Positions 14,556-22,850 of a DNA stretch of 22,851 nucleotides are shown in pieces. Source of the stretch: Dehalococcoidales bacterium (GTDB lineage Bacteria > Chloroflexota > Dehalococcoidia > Dehalococcoidales > RBG-16-60-22). Positions within the stretch are counted from its first letter, which is position 1. Every line of letters begins with the position of its first letter. The stretch lies in NCBI GenBank assembly GCA_016783105.1, contig JADHXF010000024.1, forward strand, positions 1 to 22,851, given 5' to 3'. The translations under genes and the position numbers were made by a program. Under the pieces are notes generated by a model. That model saw only the letters and a list, made by a program, of their open reading frames with translations, was not told where the DNA came from and ran no database searches.

Positions 14556-14846
14556 ATGGGTGTTGAAATTTGCGAAGCCTGCGGGCATCCGGTAAACGCA
14601 CATCGCATCGTAAGGTTTCCTCTGGTCCCTGATGATGTGGAAACATTACACGGATTGCTGGATTCAAGGTTGGTAAAACTGTGCCAGCCGTGTCACGGCG
14701 ACCTTCAGGCATGGTATCAGAAACAGGTATCCAAGACTGTATTCGACGAGAAGGTCAATCAATTTCGGGCACGAACATCTGACGAGATAACTCAAGAATA
14801 CGAGTCCGTCTTACACAGCTTTATATACTTTAAAAGGCACCACTAG
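14556..14846 (+). CDS. Small zinc protein, degenerate HNH paralog (copy 2)
   Basis: This 96-residue protein aligns along its length with the protein at 11937-12344: C6-x2-C9-G, H16-x-I-V, SRLVKLC43-x2-C46-H47, WYQKQVSK, DEKVNQF and EITQEYESVL. It lacks the 40-residue N-terminal extension. The tandem His of copy 1 (H62-H63) is H16-R17 here, and the later His (H92) is Q51, so two positions expected for HNH catalysis are gone while the four zinc Cys remain. I infer a non-catalytic zinc-binding relative, perhaps for nucleic acid or protein binding. GAGG at 14547-14550 lies five bases before the ATG, and the gene has its own consensus promoter. Confidence 0.6.
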   Translation: MGVEICEACGHPVNAHRIVRFPLVPDDVETLHGLLDSRLVKLCQPCHGDLQAWYQKQVSKTVFDEKVNQFRARTSDEITQEYESVLHSFIYFKRHH

Positions 14847-14883
14847 CAGGTTAAGGAAGATTGAGAGGGATTTGGGGCTTGGA

Positions 14884-14916
14884 AATCCCCCTTAATCCCC
14901 CTTTGAAAAAGGGGGA
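14884..14916. repeat. Palindromic dispersed-repeat-like element
   Basis: A run of AATCCCCCTTAATCCCCC is followed by TTTGAAAAAGGGGGA. TCCCCCTTT and AAAGGGGGA (14896-14916) form a nine-pair stem with a GAA loop. Elements of this form recur many times in several bacterial genomes. Only one copy is in the window. Lying between convergent genes, it may also slow or stop transcription of the second HNH gene. Confidence 0.5.
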
Positions 14917-14967
14917 AATAGCCAAAGAAGGCTTTTCAACACCCTGCCAGGTCATACCATTTCTTAA

Positions 14968-15678
14968 TTATTCGATGGCGACGGCTCTTATGGGGAAGGA
15001 ATCAATACCACCCATCTTCGGAGGAATGGCGAAGAACAGAAATCTGGTTTTCGTTAATTTTTCCAGGTTGGTGAGTCGCTCGATAATCGGGATTCCATTC
15101 GATAGCATGACATCGTGGGTGAACATCGTACCCAGGTTCCTCATCACCAGAGGGTTTTCCGGGATAATCGTATCATCAAAGGCAACGAGTTTCACCTTCT
15201 CCCCGAGGAGATATTCCGCGCCTTCTTTCACCAGGAAACTCCTGTCATCCCCATCAGGTCCAACATGCTGTCCTTTCCCGAACAGAACAATATCATGTTC
15301 GCGAATGGGAAACTCCTGTAATATTTCGGCGCCGATGGGGGTTTGAGGCCCCAGCTCCTTGCAGTCTATCAGTACAGCGCTGCCAAAGAAGCTGGACAAC
15401 GGCACCTCGCTCAGGTCCGGGGCACTCCTGCCATACCGCGCCGGGATGTAGTGAGAGGGAGCTTCCACATGGGTGGAGACGTGGCTCTCCATTTCAACGT
15501 AGTGCATAATTTCTCCCGGCCCGGACCATATTTTCCATGGTTCAAATTCAAACATCTTAATCTCGTAACGCCGGCTGGGTTTAGCGGATGGGCCTTCGGT
15601 ACTTCCCGGGTTCATCTTCAGAGTGAGGTCAATTATCCGTCCATTAGCCAAGTAATCTGCTACCTGTTCAATTTCCAC
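14968..15678 (-). CDS. Cyclase-family hydrolase (kynurenine formamidase-like)
   Basis: A 236-residue member of the cyclase family (PF04199), metal-dependent enzymes that hydrolyse N-formylkynurenine, isatin or cyclic amides. The family signature HxGTHxDxPxH appears here as H66-V-S-T-H70-V-E-A-P-S-H76, with Gly changed to Ser and Asp changed to Glu. The C-terminal signature THDVMLSNGIPIIERLTNL is present near 189-207. The start is GTG at 15678 with AAAGGAG upstream. The Asp-to-Glu change touches a metal ligand but Glu can also bind metal, so the enzyme may be active on an unusual substrate. No tryptophan-degradation genes are nearby. A tRNA remnant lies 22 bases upstream. Confidence 0.85.
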   Translation of the reverse strand: MEIEQVADYLANGRIIDLTLKMNPGSTEGPSAKPSRRYEIKMFEFEPWKIWSGPGEIMHYVEMESHVSTHVEAPSHYIPARYGRSAPDLSEVPLSSFFGSAVLIDCKELGPQTPIGAEILQEFPIREHDIVLFGKGQHVGPDGDDRSFLVKEGAEYLLGEKVKLVAFDDTIIPENPLVMRNLGTMFTHDVMLSNGIPIIERLTNLEKLTKTRFLFFAIPPKMGGIDSFPIRAVAIE

Positions 15679-15700
15679 GAAACATCTCCTTTAAATAAAC

Positions 15701-15752
15701 TGGGGCGGGTGATGGGATTCGAACCCGCCATGTCTTGCATTGTAAGCAAGCA
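15701..15752 (-). pseudogene. tRNA 3' two-thirds remnant (anticodon arm, T-arm, acceptor, CCA)
   Basis: Minus-strand reading gives an anticodon arm CTTGC/GCAAG with loop TTACAAT, a GGGTTCGAATCCC T-arm, acceptor strand CACCCGC and an encoded CCA. Aligned without gaps to the intact tRNA-Gly at 19085-19156 it agrees at 41 of 48 positions by eye. Past 15752 no D-arm or 5' acceptor strand exists, so this is not a working tRNA. Placement is consistent with a tRNA-targeted integration scar. Confidence 0.6.
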
Positions 15753-15893
15753 TCCCTGGATCTTTTTAACGTATTATATCACAGGACTGGATATTCCATC
15801 ACATGATGCCCGTATATAACTGTAAGTACAGATTTGACGAAAGCCCAGGTAGTCAAATCGCTTAATAGAAATCAGGAAAGAATTAAGGTATAT

Positions 15894-15922
15894 TTGAATA
15901 ATAATTATGAAACCAGTATAAC
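15894..15922 (+). promoter_or_regulatory. Promoter for the SDR gene
   Basis: TTGAAT at 15894-15899, 17 bases, then TATAAC at 15917-15922, about 34 bases before the ATG. Confidence 0.45.
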
Positions 15923-15955
15923 CCATCAGTTTTATTTTATAAGGAGGATTAAGAA

Positions 15956-16717
15956 ATGAAAGTTTTTGATTTATCTGGGAAAATAGCCCTGATTATAGGT
16001 GGCAGTCAAGGTATTGGCTTGGCCATAGCTAAAGGCCTGGCCGCTGCCGGAGCTACCATAATCATTGCCAACCGTAAAACGGAGAACGGGCAGAAGGCAG
16101 CTGAGTCTTTAGAGAAAGAGGGATTTAAAGCGGTAGCTATTCCCACTGACATCACTGATAAATCTTCAGTAGAATCACTGGTCTCTCAAGTCATAACTGA
16201 CTTCAAACGGATAGATATCCTGGTTAACAGTGCCGGTGCCATGGTGAGAAAGGCGGCAGAAGATATTACCGAAGAGGACTGGGACTATGTTATGAATGTC
16301 AATTTGAAGGGGCTTTTCTTCTGCTGCCAGATTGCTGGCCGGGAGATGATTCGACAGAAAAAAGGGAGAATCATCAATATCTCCTCCCTGCGTTCTCAGA
16401 AAATGGCGCCCAACCGGTCTCCTTATGCCACATCGAAAGGTGGAGTTTCCAATCTGACTCGGGCGCTTGCCTATGAATGGGCCAAACACAATATCACGGT
16501 CAATGCCATCGCCCCTGGCACTATCATTACGGAATTTAACCGGAAGCATTTCGAAGAGCATCCAGAAGACCTGGCTGAGATAGTCAAATCTATACCCAGG
16601 GGAAGGCCAGGCTATCCAGCGGATTGTGTCAGTGCCGCCTTATTCCTGGCATCGGACGAGTCCGATTTTGTTACCGGCCAGATATTATTCGCCGACGGAG
16701 GCACATCCATCTGTTAG
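15956..16717 (+). CDS. Short-chain dehydrogenase/reductase (classical SDR)
   Basis: A 253-residue NAD(P)(H)-dependent oxidoreductase with a Rossmann fold. The cofactor loop GGSQGIG lies at 15-21, NSAG (usual NNAG) at 91-94, and the catalytic S144, Y157 and K161 in NISSLRS…SPYATSK. The C-terminal PGTIITEFN and the FVTGQILFADGGTSI end match the gluconate 5-dehydrogenase / 3-oxoacyl-ACP reductase-like subgroup. R40 after the second strand (IANRKT) hints at NADP preference. AAGGAGG at 15941-15947 lies eight bases before the ATG. It precedes a ThDP enzyme gene by 445 bases; a shared role with that and the enolase-superfamily enzyme is inference only. Confidence 0.9.
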   Translation: MKVFDLSGKIALIIGGSQGIGLAIAKGLAAAGATIIIANRKTENGQKAAESLEKEGFKAVAIPTDITDKSSVESLVSQVITDFKRIDILVNSAGAMVRKAAEDITEEDWDYVMNVNLKGLFFCCQIAGREMIRQKKGRIINISSLRSQKMAPNRSPYATSKGGVSNLTRALAYEWAKHNITVNAIAPGTIITEFNRKHFEEHPEDLAEIVKSIPRGRPGYPADCVSAALFLASDESDFVTGQILFADGGTSIC

Positions 16718-17162
16718 AGCACATCTAAAGACCACAAGTTAAAGGACTTAAGCATTTCAAGCTCAAGTTAAGGCTGGTTTCCAGTAATTGTACAGATTGT
16801 TATCTCATCCGCAGGGCGGAAACCTGCATATATTAAAGATGACTGGCTCACTCAGGTTGCCTACGCTCGTTGTTCAGGAAGGCGGGTATGATACCAGAGT
16901 GCCTGGCGTTAATGCCCGTCACTTTTTCAGTGGACTGTGTTCGGGCTATTACTCATCGTAAAGACGGCAAGAGCTGGTTAATAAAGCCCTAGCCTTCATC
17001 ATTGCCCAAAAGTTTGAATTGTTACCTAGTTATACAATATTATAAAATTTGACGGGATGTTATCCGTAGCTGTTAATCAACCTACCAACCCCACATCCCC
17101 ACTACCATGATGCCATATTTTAAGGCAAAAACATCTTGTCTATGAAATCGGAGGTGCAGACT
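16718..17162. other. Long intergenic region between SDR and ThDP enzyme genes
   Basis: These 445 bases contain no frame with a Shine-Dalgarno that I would call a gene. Visible elements are a short inverted pair GCAGG/CCTGC near 16810-16835, a possible promoter TTGAAT (17014-17019), 18 bases, TATTAT (17038-17043), and the GGAGG ribosome binding site at 17150-17154 for the next gene. A short stretch near 16840-16890 looks weakly protein-like and could be gene debris. Confidence 0.4.
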
Positions 17163-18869
17163 ATGGAACAGTATGAAGGCGCAGAAGCTTTCGTTGAGGT
17201 GTTAAATGCGCACGGCGTGGAGAATATCTTCTTTAACCCGGGCTCTGCTACCGTTCCCATCCAGACAACAATCGCCAAATATAGAGCCGCCGGTAAACGT
17301 GCCCCGAGGCTGGTGCTTTGCCTGGATGAATCGCTGGCCATGACGGCCGCCCACGGACACTACATGGTTTCCGGACGGCCACAGGTAGCTATGGCACATT
17401 GTGAACTGGGTACCCAGCGAGTGGGCGGCGCACTCCTTAATGCACAGTTCGGGCGAATACCCGTCATTCTATGGGCCGGGTTACAACATCCCTCGTCTCC
17501 GCGCGTAAACTGGAAGCAAGAGCCTTACGACCAGGGCCTCATAGCGCGCAATTCAGCAAAGTGGGACCACCAGATAGACAGCGATGAAAATATCCACGAT
17601 GTTCTCCAGAAAGCCTTCCAGATCGCCTTCACCGAGCCTTGCGGGCTGGTCTATCTATCTTTTCCCGTGCCAACTCTTACCGAAAAGATTGACCGGGTGA
17701 AAATCCCGCCATTAGCCAGAACGGCTGTATCCACAACCGCGCCGGCTGATATTGACCGCCTCAGCCAGGCGGCCGAGATATTGATTGAGGCGGAAAATCC
17801 GCTTATAATAGCGGGCTACAGCGGCAGGCATCATCAATCGGTGCCGGCGCTGGTAGAACTGGCCGAAACCCTGTGTGCCCCGGTTATTACCAGTCAGGTA
17901 TGGATGAACTTCCCCCATACGCATCCCCTCTGTGCCGGCATTGAACAGATTCGTGGGAGCAGGAAGACAAATCCTTTCGCGGACGCTGATGTCCTTCTGG
18001 TCATTGACTATGATATGCCGTACGCAGGGACAGAAAGTTTACCTAAACCAGATGCTAAAATCATTCACATTGACCTTGACCCCTGTACACGAGGCAGACC
18101 TTTATGGGGCCGGGACGCCGATATTTTCATTGAGGCTGACTCCAGAGAAGCCATACCGGCGCTTAAGAAGATAATCAGCCAGAGATTGACCCCTGAGAAG
18201 CGTGCGCGCTTCCAAGAGCGCTTTAAGCAGCTGGAAAGCAAACACCAGAAGCAACGGGACAGTTTACACGCTCTGGCGGTAAGCAACTCCAGCCAGAAAC
18301 CAATCTCTGCTGACTGGCTTTGCCACTGCATAGCTGAGGTTATGGACGAGGACACGATATTGGTGAATTTTACCATAAGCCCGTCGGCGTCTGTGACCGA
18401 ACTGATTCCCCGCACCAAACCGGGGACTCTTCTGGGCAACGCCGGCGGTTCTGTCGAATTCGCACTGGGGGCAGCATTTGGAGCAAAACTGGCTGCGCCC
18501 GATAAAACAGTGGTAAGCGTGATGACGGACGGTGGCTTTGTATGGAGCTGCCCTGTGGCCACTCTCTGGACTGTCCGCGCCTACCACGCTCCCTTTTTAT
18601 CCATCATCCTGAACAACCAGGGATATAATGTAATCAGGAAGATGGTCCAGAAGGGTCATGGCGAGAATGAGCTCACCGACGAGATGGCATTTGAGGCGGG
18701 GGTAGACATTAAGTCGCCACCCGATTACGCTTTAGTGGCTCAGGCCTGCGGTGTTTACGGGCGGATGGTGGAAGACCCGGCCGATGTTATGCCCGCCTTG
18801 AGAGACGCCCTTGACCAGGTTCGCCGCGGGACACCCGCCGTGCTGGATGTCAGGATAGAGAGAGAGTAA
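17163..18869 (+). CDS. ThDP-dependent enzyme of the acetolactate synthase/benzoylformate decarboxylase family
   Basis: From ATG 17163 the protein has 568 residues in the usual order: pyrimidine-binding domain (catalytic Glu E56 in CLDESLAM), central domain (about 195-325) and PP-binding domain. The ThDP/Mg motif, normally GDG…NN, is T-D456-G-G…N484-N485, with the first Gly replaced by Thr. These enzymes decarboxylate 2-oxo acids or join them; the substrate cannot be read. The frame is open from a TTG at 17136, but GGAGG at 17150-17154 sits eight bases before ATG 17163, so the shorter start is preferred. No small regulatory subunit gene (ilvN) follows and the spacing argues against an ilv operon, so a catabolic decarboxylase or lyase seems more likely than acetolactate synthase. 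Confidence 0.85.
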   Translation: MEQYEGAEAFVEVLNAHGVENIFFNPGSATVPIQTTIAKYRAAGKRAPRLVLCLDESLAMTAAHGHYMVSGRPQVAMAHCELGTQRVGGALLNAQFGRIPVILWAGLQHPSSPRVNWKQEPYDQGLIARNSAKWDHQIDSDENIHDVLQKAFQIAFTEPCGLVYLSFPVPTLTEKIDRVKIPPLARTAVSTTAPADIDRLSQAAEILIEAENPLIIAGYSGRHHQSVPALVELAETLCAPVITSQVWMNFPHTHPLCAGIEQIRGSRKTNPFADADVLLVIDYDMPYAGTESLPKPDAKIIHIDLDPCTRGRPLWGRDADIFIEADSREAIPALKKIISQRLTPEKRARFQERFKQLESKHQKQRDSLHALAVSNSSQKPISADWLCHCIAEVMDEDTILVNFTISPSASVTELIPRTKPGTLLGNAGGSVEFALGAAFGAKLAAPDKTVVSVMTDGGFVWSCPVATLWTVRAYHAPFLSIILNNQGYNVIRKMVQKGHGENELTDEMAFEAGVDIKSPPDYALVAQACGVYGRMVEDPADVMPALRDALDQVRRGTPAVLDVRIERE

Positions 18870-19081
18870 ACAGCTTTCGGGCTTTGACCAGTCCATCAAT
18901 GCGGTGGCTTAGCCGGTGCTCCTAAAAGACCCGAGTTCAAGACAGGGCTGGTATATTTATGCGTTGCTGACAGGTCGGCAGCATCCATGTGCCGATAAAA
19001 CCAGGAAACGGAAAGCGTATACCGGTCGAGCAAATTTTTAATGGACATTTTGGCGAAGCAAGCACCGCCTCCACACTTCTG

Positions 19082-19156
<75 letters not shown>

Positions 19157-19193
19157 CTAACCCGTTATTTTAAAGTAAAAGTGCATTACTGTA

Positions 19194-19207
19194 AAGTAAT
19201 ATTACTT
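19194..19207. promoter_or_regulatory. Palindrome upstream of the enolase-superfamily gene
   Basis: AAGTAATATTACTT is a perfect 14-base palindrome between the tRNA-Gly and the enolase-superfamily gene. A TATAAT follows at 19239-19244 with no good -35. It could be an operator or activator site for the downstream gene. Confidence 0.35.
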
Positions 19208-19287
19208 ATGGCAACTTTTCTTATGCGTGGCGATTCATTATAATAATGGCAGCAAAATAAAAGGAGCAGCCAAAGAAGGAGAATCAG

Positions 19288-20406
19288 TTGAAGATTAAAA
19301 AAGTGGAAGCCATGGTGCTGACCTGTCAACTGGAAAAGCCAATTATGGATGCCACCTATACCCTACCCCACCGCAGTGCCGTGCTGGTCAGGGTCGATAC
19401 TGATGAAGGGATTTCAGGAATCGGTGAAGCTGCTTACTTCGGCGGACCGCCAATGATTACCAAAATGATTATCGAAAAAGAGCTCGCTGATTACATCATC
19501 GGGGAAGACCCGCGCAATATTGAGCGACTCTGGGAGAAGATGTACCAGCGGTCGATAAAGCACGGGCGCAAGGGTGCCATCATCGCCAGCATGAGCGGCA
19601 TTGACATCGCGCTCTGGGACATCATCGCCAGGTCAGTCAATATGCCACTTTACAGGCTCCTCGGCGGCTTCCATGAGCGAATTAGAGCCTACGCCAGCGC
19701 CGGTTTCTATGCCGAGGGCAAGGGGCTGAAGGAGCTGGCCAATGAAATGGCTTCGTACGTGAAAGAGGGATTCACCGCCGTCAAGATGAAGATAGGACGC
19801 GTCAGCCAGGCCGAAGACGTGGCCAGGATAAAAGCAGTCAGGGAAGCGATTGGCCCGAACATCGACCTGCTCGTCGACGGTAATAACGTCTACAACGCTT
19901 ATGAAGCGATAAAGATGGCCCGCAAGATGGAGGAATACGACGTTTTCTGGTTTGAGGAACCCGTGCCGGCGGAAGACCTTGAGGGGAGTGCCAAGGTGGC
20001 GGCGGCTATTGATATGCCGCTAGCCGCCGGTGAGAATGAGTTTACCCGCTACGGCTTTCGCGACCTAATCCTCCACAAGGCAATTGATATCGCCCAGCCT
20101 GACGCTACCTGGTGCGGCGGCATCACCGAGGCCAGAAAAATCGCGGCCATGGCCAGCGCCTGGAACATCGCCTGCGTGCCCCATTCCTTTTCCTCAGCAA
20201 TCGCGCTCATGTCCAACCTGCATTTCAGCGCCTCGATACCGAACAGCATGTTCCAGGAATTCGACCGTAACTACAATCCGCTGCGCGAAGAACTGCTGAC
20301 GGAGCCGGTTAAAATCAATAAGGAAGGCTACATCGACCTGCCACAAAAACCTGGGCTGGGAGTGGAACTGAGCGAATCAGTGGTGAAAAAATACCGGGTG
20401 GACTGA
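19288..20406 (+). CDS. Mandelate racemase/muconate lactonizing enzyme family (enolase superfamily)
   Basis: This 372-residue protein has an N-terminal capping domain (1-130) and a barrel. The K166-x-K168 motif (AVKMKIG), metal ligands D197 (LLVDGNN), E223 (WFEEP) and E249 (AAGENEF), and H299 (VPHSFSS) are all in place, so the enzyme looks active, abstracting the alpha-proton of a carboxylate in racemisation, cycloisomerisation or sugar-acid dehydration. Having both the KxK motif and a late His fits the mandelate racemase subgroup more than muconate cycloisomerase. The start is TTG 19288; AAGGAG at 19276-19281 is six bases upstream. It is convergent with recG across five bases. Substrate unknown. 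Confidence 0.9.
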   Translation: MKIKKVEAMVLTCQLEKPIMDATYTLPHRSAVLVRVDTDEGISGIGEAAYFGGPPMITKMIIEKELADYIIGEDPRNIERLWEKMYQRSIKHGRKGAIIASMSGIDIALWDIIARSVNMPLYRLLGGFHERIRAYASAGFYAEGKGLKELANEMASYVKEGFTAVKMKIGRVSQAEDVARIKAVREAIGPNIDLLVDGNNVYNAYEAIKMARKMEEYDVFWFEEPVPAEDLEGSAKVAAAIDMPLAAGENEFTRYGFRDLILHKAIDIAQPDATWCGGITEARKIAAMASAWNIACVPHSFSSAIALMSNLHFSASIPNSMFQEFDRNYNPLREELLTEPVKINKEGYIDLPQKPGLGVELSESVVKKYRVD

Positions 20407-20411
20407 ATTAA

Positions 20412-22850
20412 CTAACTCCATTCACCGGCATTAGTTGGCGGCCATACCTTGGCCATTTCGCTGGCCAGAAGCTGATGTTCCGGTTTTTTCAGACCCGGGT
20501 CTACCTGGAAAAGCTCAATTGCCTCGCTGCGGGCCAGTTCCAGAATCTTGACATCTGATAGCTTGGCCATGCGCAGGTCCGGCAGGCCGCTCTGGCGCGT
20601 GCCAAAGAACTCGCCCGGGCCACGCAATTTCAGGTCTTCTTCAGCCAGAACAAACCCGTCCTGAACGTTTTCAATGATTTCCAGTCGCTCCCGGCCTACT
20701 TCAGACGGGTTCTCGGCGAGCAGCATGCAGTAGCTCTGTTCCTCTCCCCGCCCGACACGACCACGGAACTGGTGCAGCTGCGAAAGGCCAAAGCGGTCGG
20801 CGCTCTCAATGAGCATCACCGTAGCGTTGGGGATGTCAATGCCAACCTCCACCACCGGCGTTGACACCAGGATATCCAGCTGCCGGTTACGGAATCGCTG
20901 CATGACCCTGTCCTTCTCCTCACCGGCCAGCCTGCCGTGCAGCAGGCCGAGCCGTAAATCGGGAAAGACTTCCCGCGATAACCTCTCGTATTCCACCACC
21001 GCTGCCTGGGCGGCAATCGCCTCCGATTCTTCAATGAGCGGACAGACGATGAATGCCTGATGGCCGCCAGCTATCTGTTTGCGGATGAAGTTATAGGCGC
21101 TTTCCCGCTGCACTGGTTTGAGCCACTTTGTCTTTACCGTCTGCCTTCCCGGCGGAAGCTCATCGATGACGGAGAGGTCAAGGTCGCCGTACAGGGTCAG
21201 TGCCAGTGTGCGAGGGATGGGGGTGGCGGTCATGACCAGCATATGAGGTCGAAAACCCTTCTGCCGCAGCGCCGAGCGCTGGGTTACACCAAAGCGGTGC
21301 TGCTCGTCGACCACCGCCAGACCCATCTTTTTGAAATCAACGCCTTTCTGAATAAGGGCGTGCGTACCGATGGCGATATCAACATCTCCATCCACAATGC
21401 GCTGTTGCAGTTCTTGTTTCTGAGATGGTGTGATATCACCGATGAGCAGCGCCACCGTGATGGGGCGAGGTAGCAACCCGGAAAACCGGCTCAGATAGGG
21501 CGTTTCTTCATCCCGACGCCCCGCCCGGGCAAGAAGGTAGCAGAGCGTGGCAAAATGCTGCCCGGCGAGAATTTCGGTCGGGGCCATGAAAGCCCCCTGA
21601 AAGCCATCGGCCACTGCCGTCAGCAGGGCCGCGGTGGCCACCACCGTTTTACCGCTCCCCACCTCCCCCTGCAGCAGTCGGGACATCGGCTGAGGTCTCT
21701 TCATATCATTCAGCATCTCTTCCAGTACCCGCTTTTGCGCGGTGGTAAGTTCAAAGGGTAGTGATTGAATAAAGCTATTTATCAGCTCCCGGTCAATGGA
21801 AAAGGCGCTGGCTGGCTGGGTCGCCTGCCAGTCATGCTTGCGGCTCATCACACCAAGCTGAAGCAGGAAAAGCTCATCGAATGCCAGGCGCACCCTCGCC
21901 CTGTCTTTTACCATTTCGTCTTCGGGGTAGTGCGCCTGACTGATTGCCTGCGGCAGTTCCAGCAGGTCGCAACGCTCCCTCAACTGCAGTGGCAGGAAGT
22001 CTGCCACCTGCCACGCCCACTGGTCGACCACCTCTTTCATCAGCTTCCTCACCTGGCGAGGGTATAGACCCCGCGTCAGTGAATAGACGGGAACGAGTCG
22101 TCCGGTATGAACCAGGTCTTTGTCCTCGACAAACTCCCACTCCGGGGACTCAAAGACGGGGTGGCCTTTGAATAAACTGACCCGGCCGCTGAGGACGATG
22201 CGGGCATTGGTCGGCAGTCTTTTAGCCAGGTAGGGCTGATTGAACCACACCACCCGCATATTTCCCGTTTCATCGCCAACGATGGCTTCCGTTCCCTGCC
22301 GGTAGCCCAGTCGAGTGACCTGTGCCTGCCAGACGTTAGCCATGATAGTCTGCTCATCACCCTCGGTGAGCTGCGAGATGTGCTTAATCTGGCTGTAGTC
22401 AAGATGGCGGTGGGGAAAGAAATAAAGCAGGTCATGTATGGTCTTCATGCCGAGTTTGCCAAACTTGGAGGCGAGTGCGGTACTGATGCCTTTGACGGTG
22501 GTTATCGGCGAATCCAGACCGTAACCATTGACCGGTGCCGCCGATTTAACCGCCGGCACCTTTCTCTTTCTTGGTGGCGCCAGTATTTTTTCCTCTGGCT
22601 TAGCTTCAACAGAGGGACTTCCCCCCATTTCAGCCATCAGGTTAAGAACGCTGTCCACCCACTCCTCGCGCTGTGCTACGGATAAAGAAGCATAATCCAC
22701 CTCTGTCAACAGCTGCTGAAAGCGGTGCAGGAGGCGGCGGTCCGGGATGGCTTCCGCGACCTGACCAGCCCAGTTTTTAAGAAACCGGTCCAGGCCACCA
22801 ATGACCGCCGTATTATCGTAGCCCTTCTTCTGCTCCAGTTCCAGAATTTT
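20412..22850 (-). CDS. recG: ATP-dependent DNA helicase RecG (N-terminus beyond the window)
   Basis: RecG reverses stalled replication forks and moves branched DNA junctions. About 812 residues are visible. The wedge OB-fold follows the IKHISQLTEGDEQTIMANVW stretch; Walker A is GEVGSGKTVVATAAL; the DEAH-box variant is DEQH in VVDEQHRFGVTQR, followed by MTATPIPRTLALT; the helicase C domain has LLHGRLAGEEKDRVM, STPVVEVGIDIPNA and QFRGRVGRG, all RecG hallmarks. The C-terminal LKLRGPGEFFGTRQSGLPDLR is also typical. A TTG at 22709 is an internal codon: the frame continues in the RecG-like N-terminal region (KKGYDNTAVIGGLDRFLKNW) to the right edge, so the true start is outside. Length expected near 820-830, so little is missing. 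Confidence 0.95.
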   Translation of the reverse strand, partial: KILELEQKKGYDNTAVIGGLDRFLKNWAGQVAEAIPDRRLLHRFQQLLTEVDYASLSVAQREEWVDSVLNLMAEMGGSPSVEAKPEEKILAPPRKRKVPAVKSAAPVNGYGLDSPITTVKGISTALASKFGKLGMKTIHDLLYFFPHRHLDYSQIKHISQLTEGDEQTIMANVWQAQVTRLGYRQGTEAIVGDETGNMRVVWFNQPYLAKRLPTNARIVLSGRVSLFKGHPVFESPEWEFVEDKDLVHTGRLVPVYSLTRGLYPRQVRKLMKEVVDQWAWQVADFLPLQLRERCDLLELPQAISQAHYPEDEMVKDRARVRLAFDELFLLQLGVMSRKHDWQATQPASAFSIDRELINSFIQSLPFELTTAQKRVLEEMLNDMKRPQPMSRLLQGEVGSGKTVVATAALLTAVADGFQGAFMAPTEILAGQHFATLCYLLARAGRRDEETPYLSRFSGLLPRPITVALLIGDITPSQKQELQQRIVDGDVDIAIGTHALIQKGVDFKKMGLAVVDEQHRFGVTQRSALRQKGFRPHMLVMTATPIPRTLALTLYGDLDLSVIDELPPGRQTVKTKWLKPVQRESAYNFIRKQIAGGHQAFIVCPLIEESEAIAAQAAVVEYERLSREVFPDLRLGLLHGRLAGEEKDRVMQRFRNRQLDILVSTPVVEVGIDIPNATVMLIESADRFGLSQLHQFRGRVGRGEEQSYCMLLAENPSEVGRERLEIIENVQDGFVLAEEDLKLRGPGEFFGTRQSGLPDLRMAKLSDVKILELARSEAIELFQVDPGLKKPEHQLLASEMAKVWPPTNAGEWS

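Noticed and set aside
15701..15775. Complete second tRNA on the minus strand
   Set aside because: The anticodon arm, T-arm and CCA are present, but there is no D-arm or 5' acceptor strand, and the anticodon loop does not give a sensible tRNA.
18900..18950. Possible tRNA-like sequence (GTGGCTTAGCCGG followed by GAGTTCAAGAC)
   Set aside because: It contains a GTTCAA-like box, but flanking bases cannot form a T-stem or acceptor stem.
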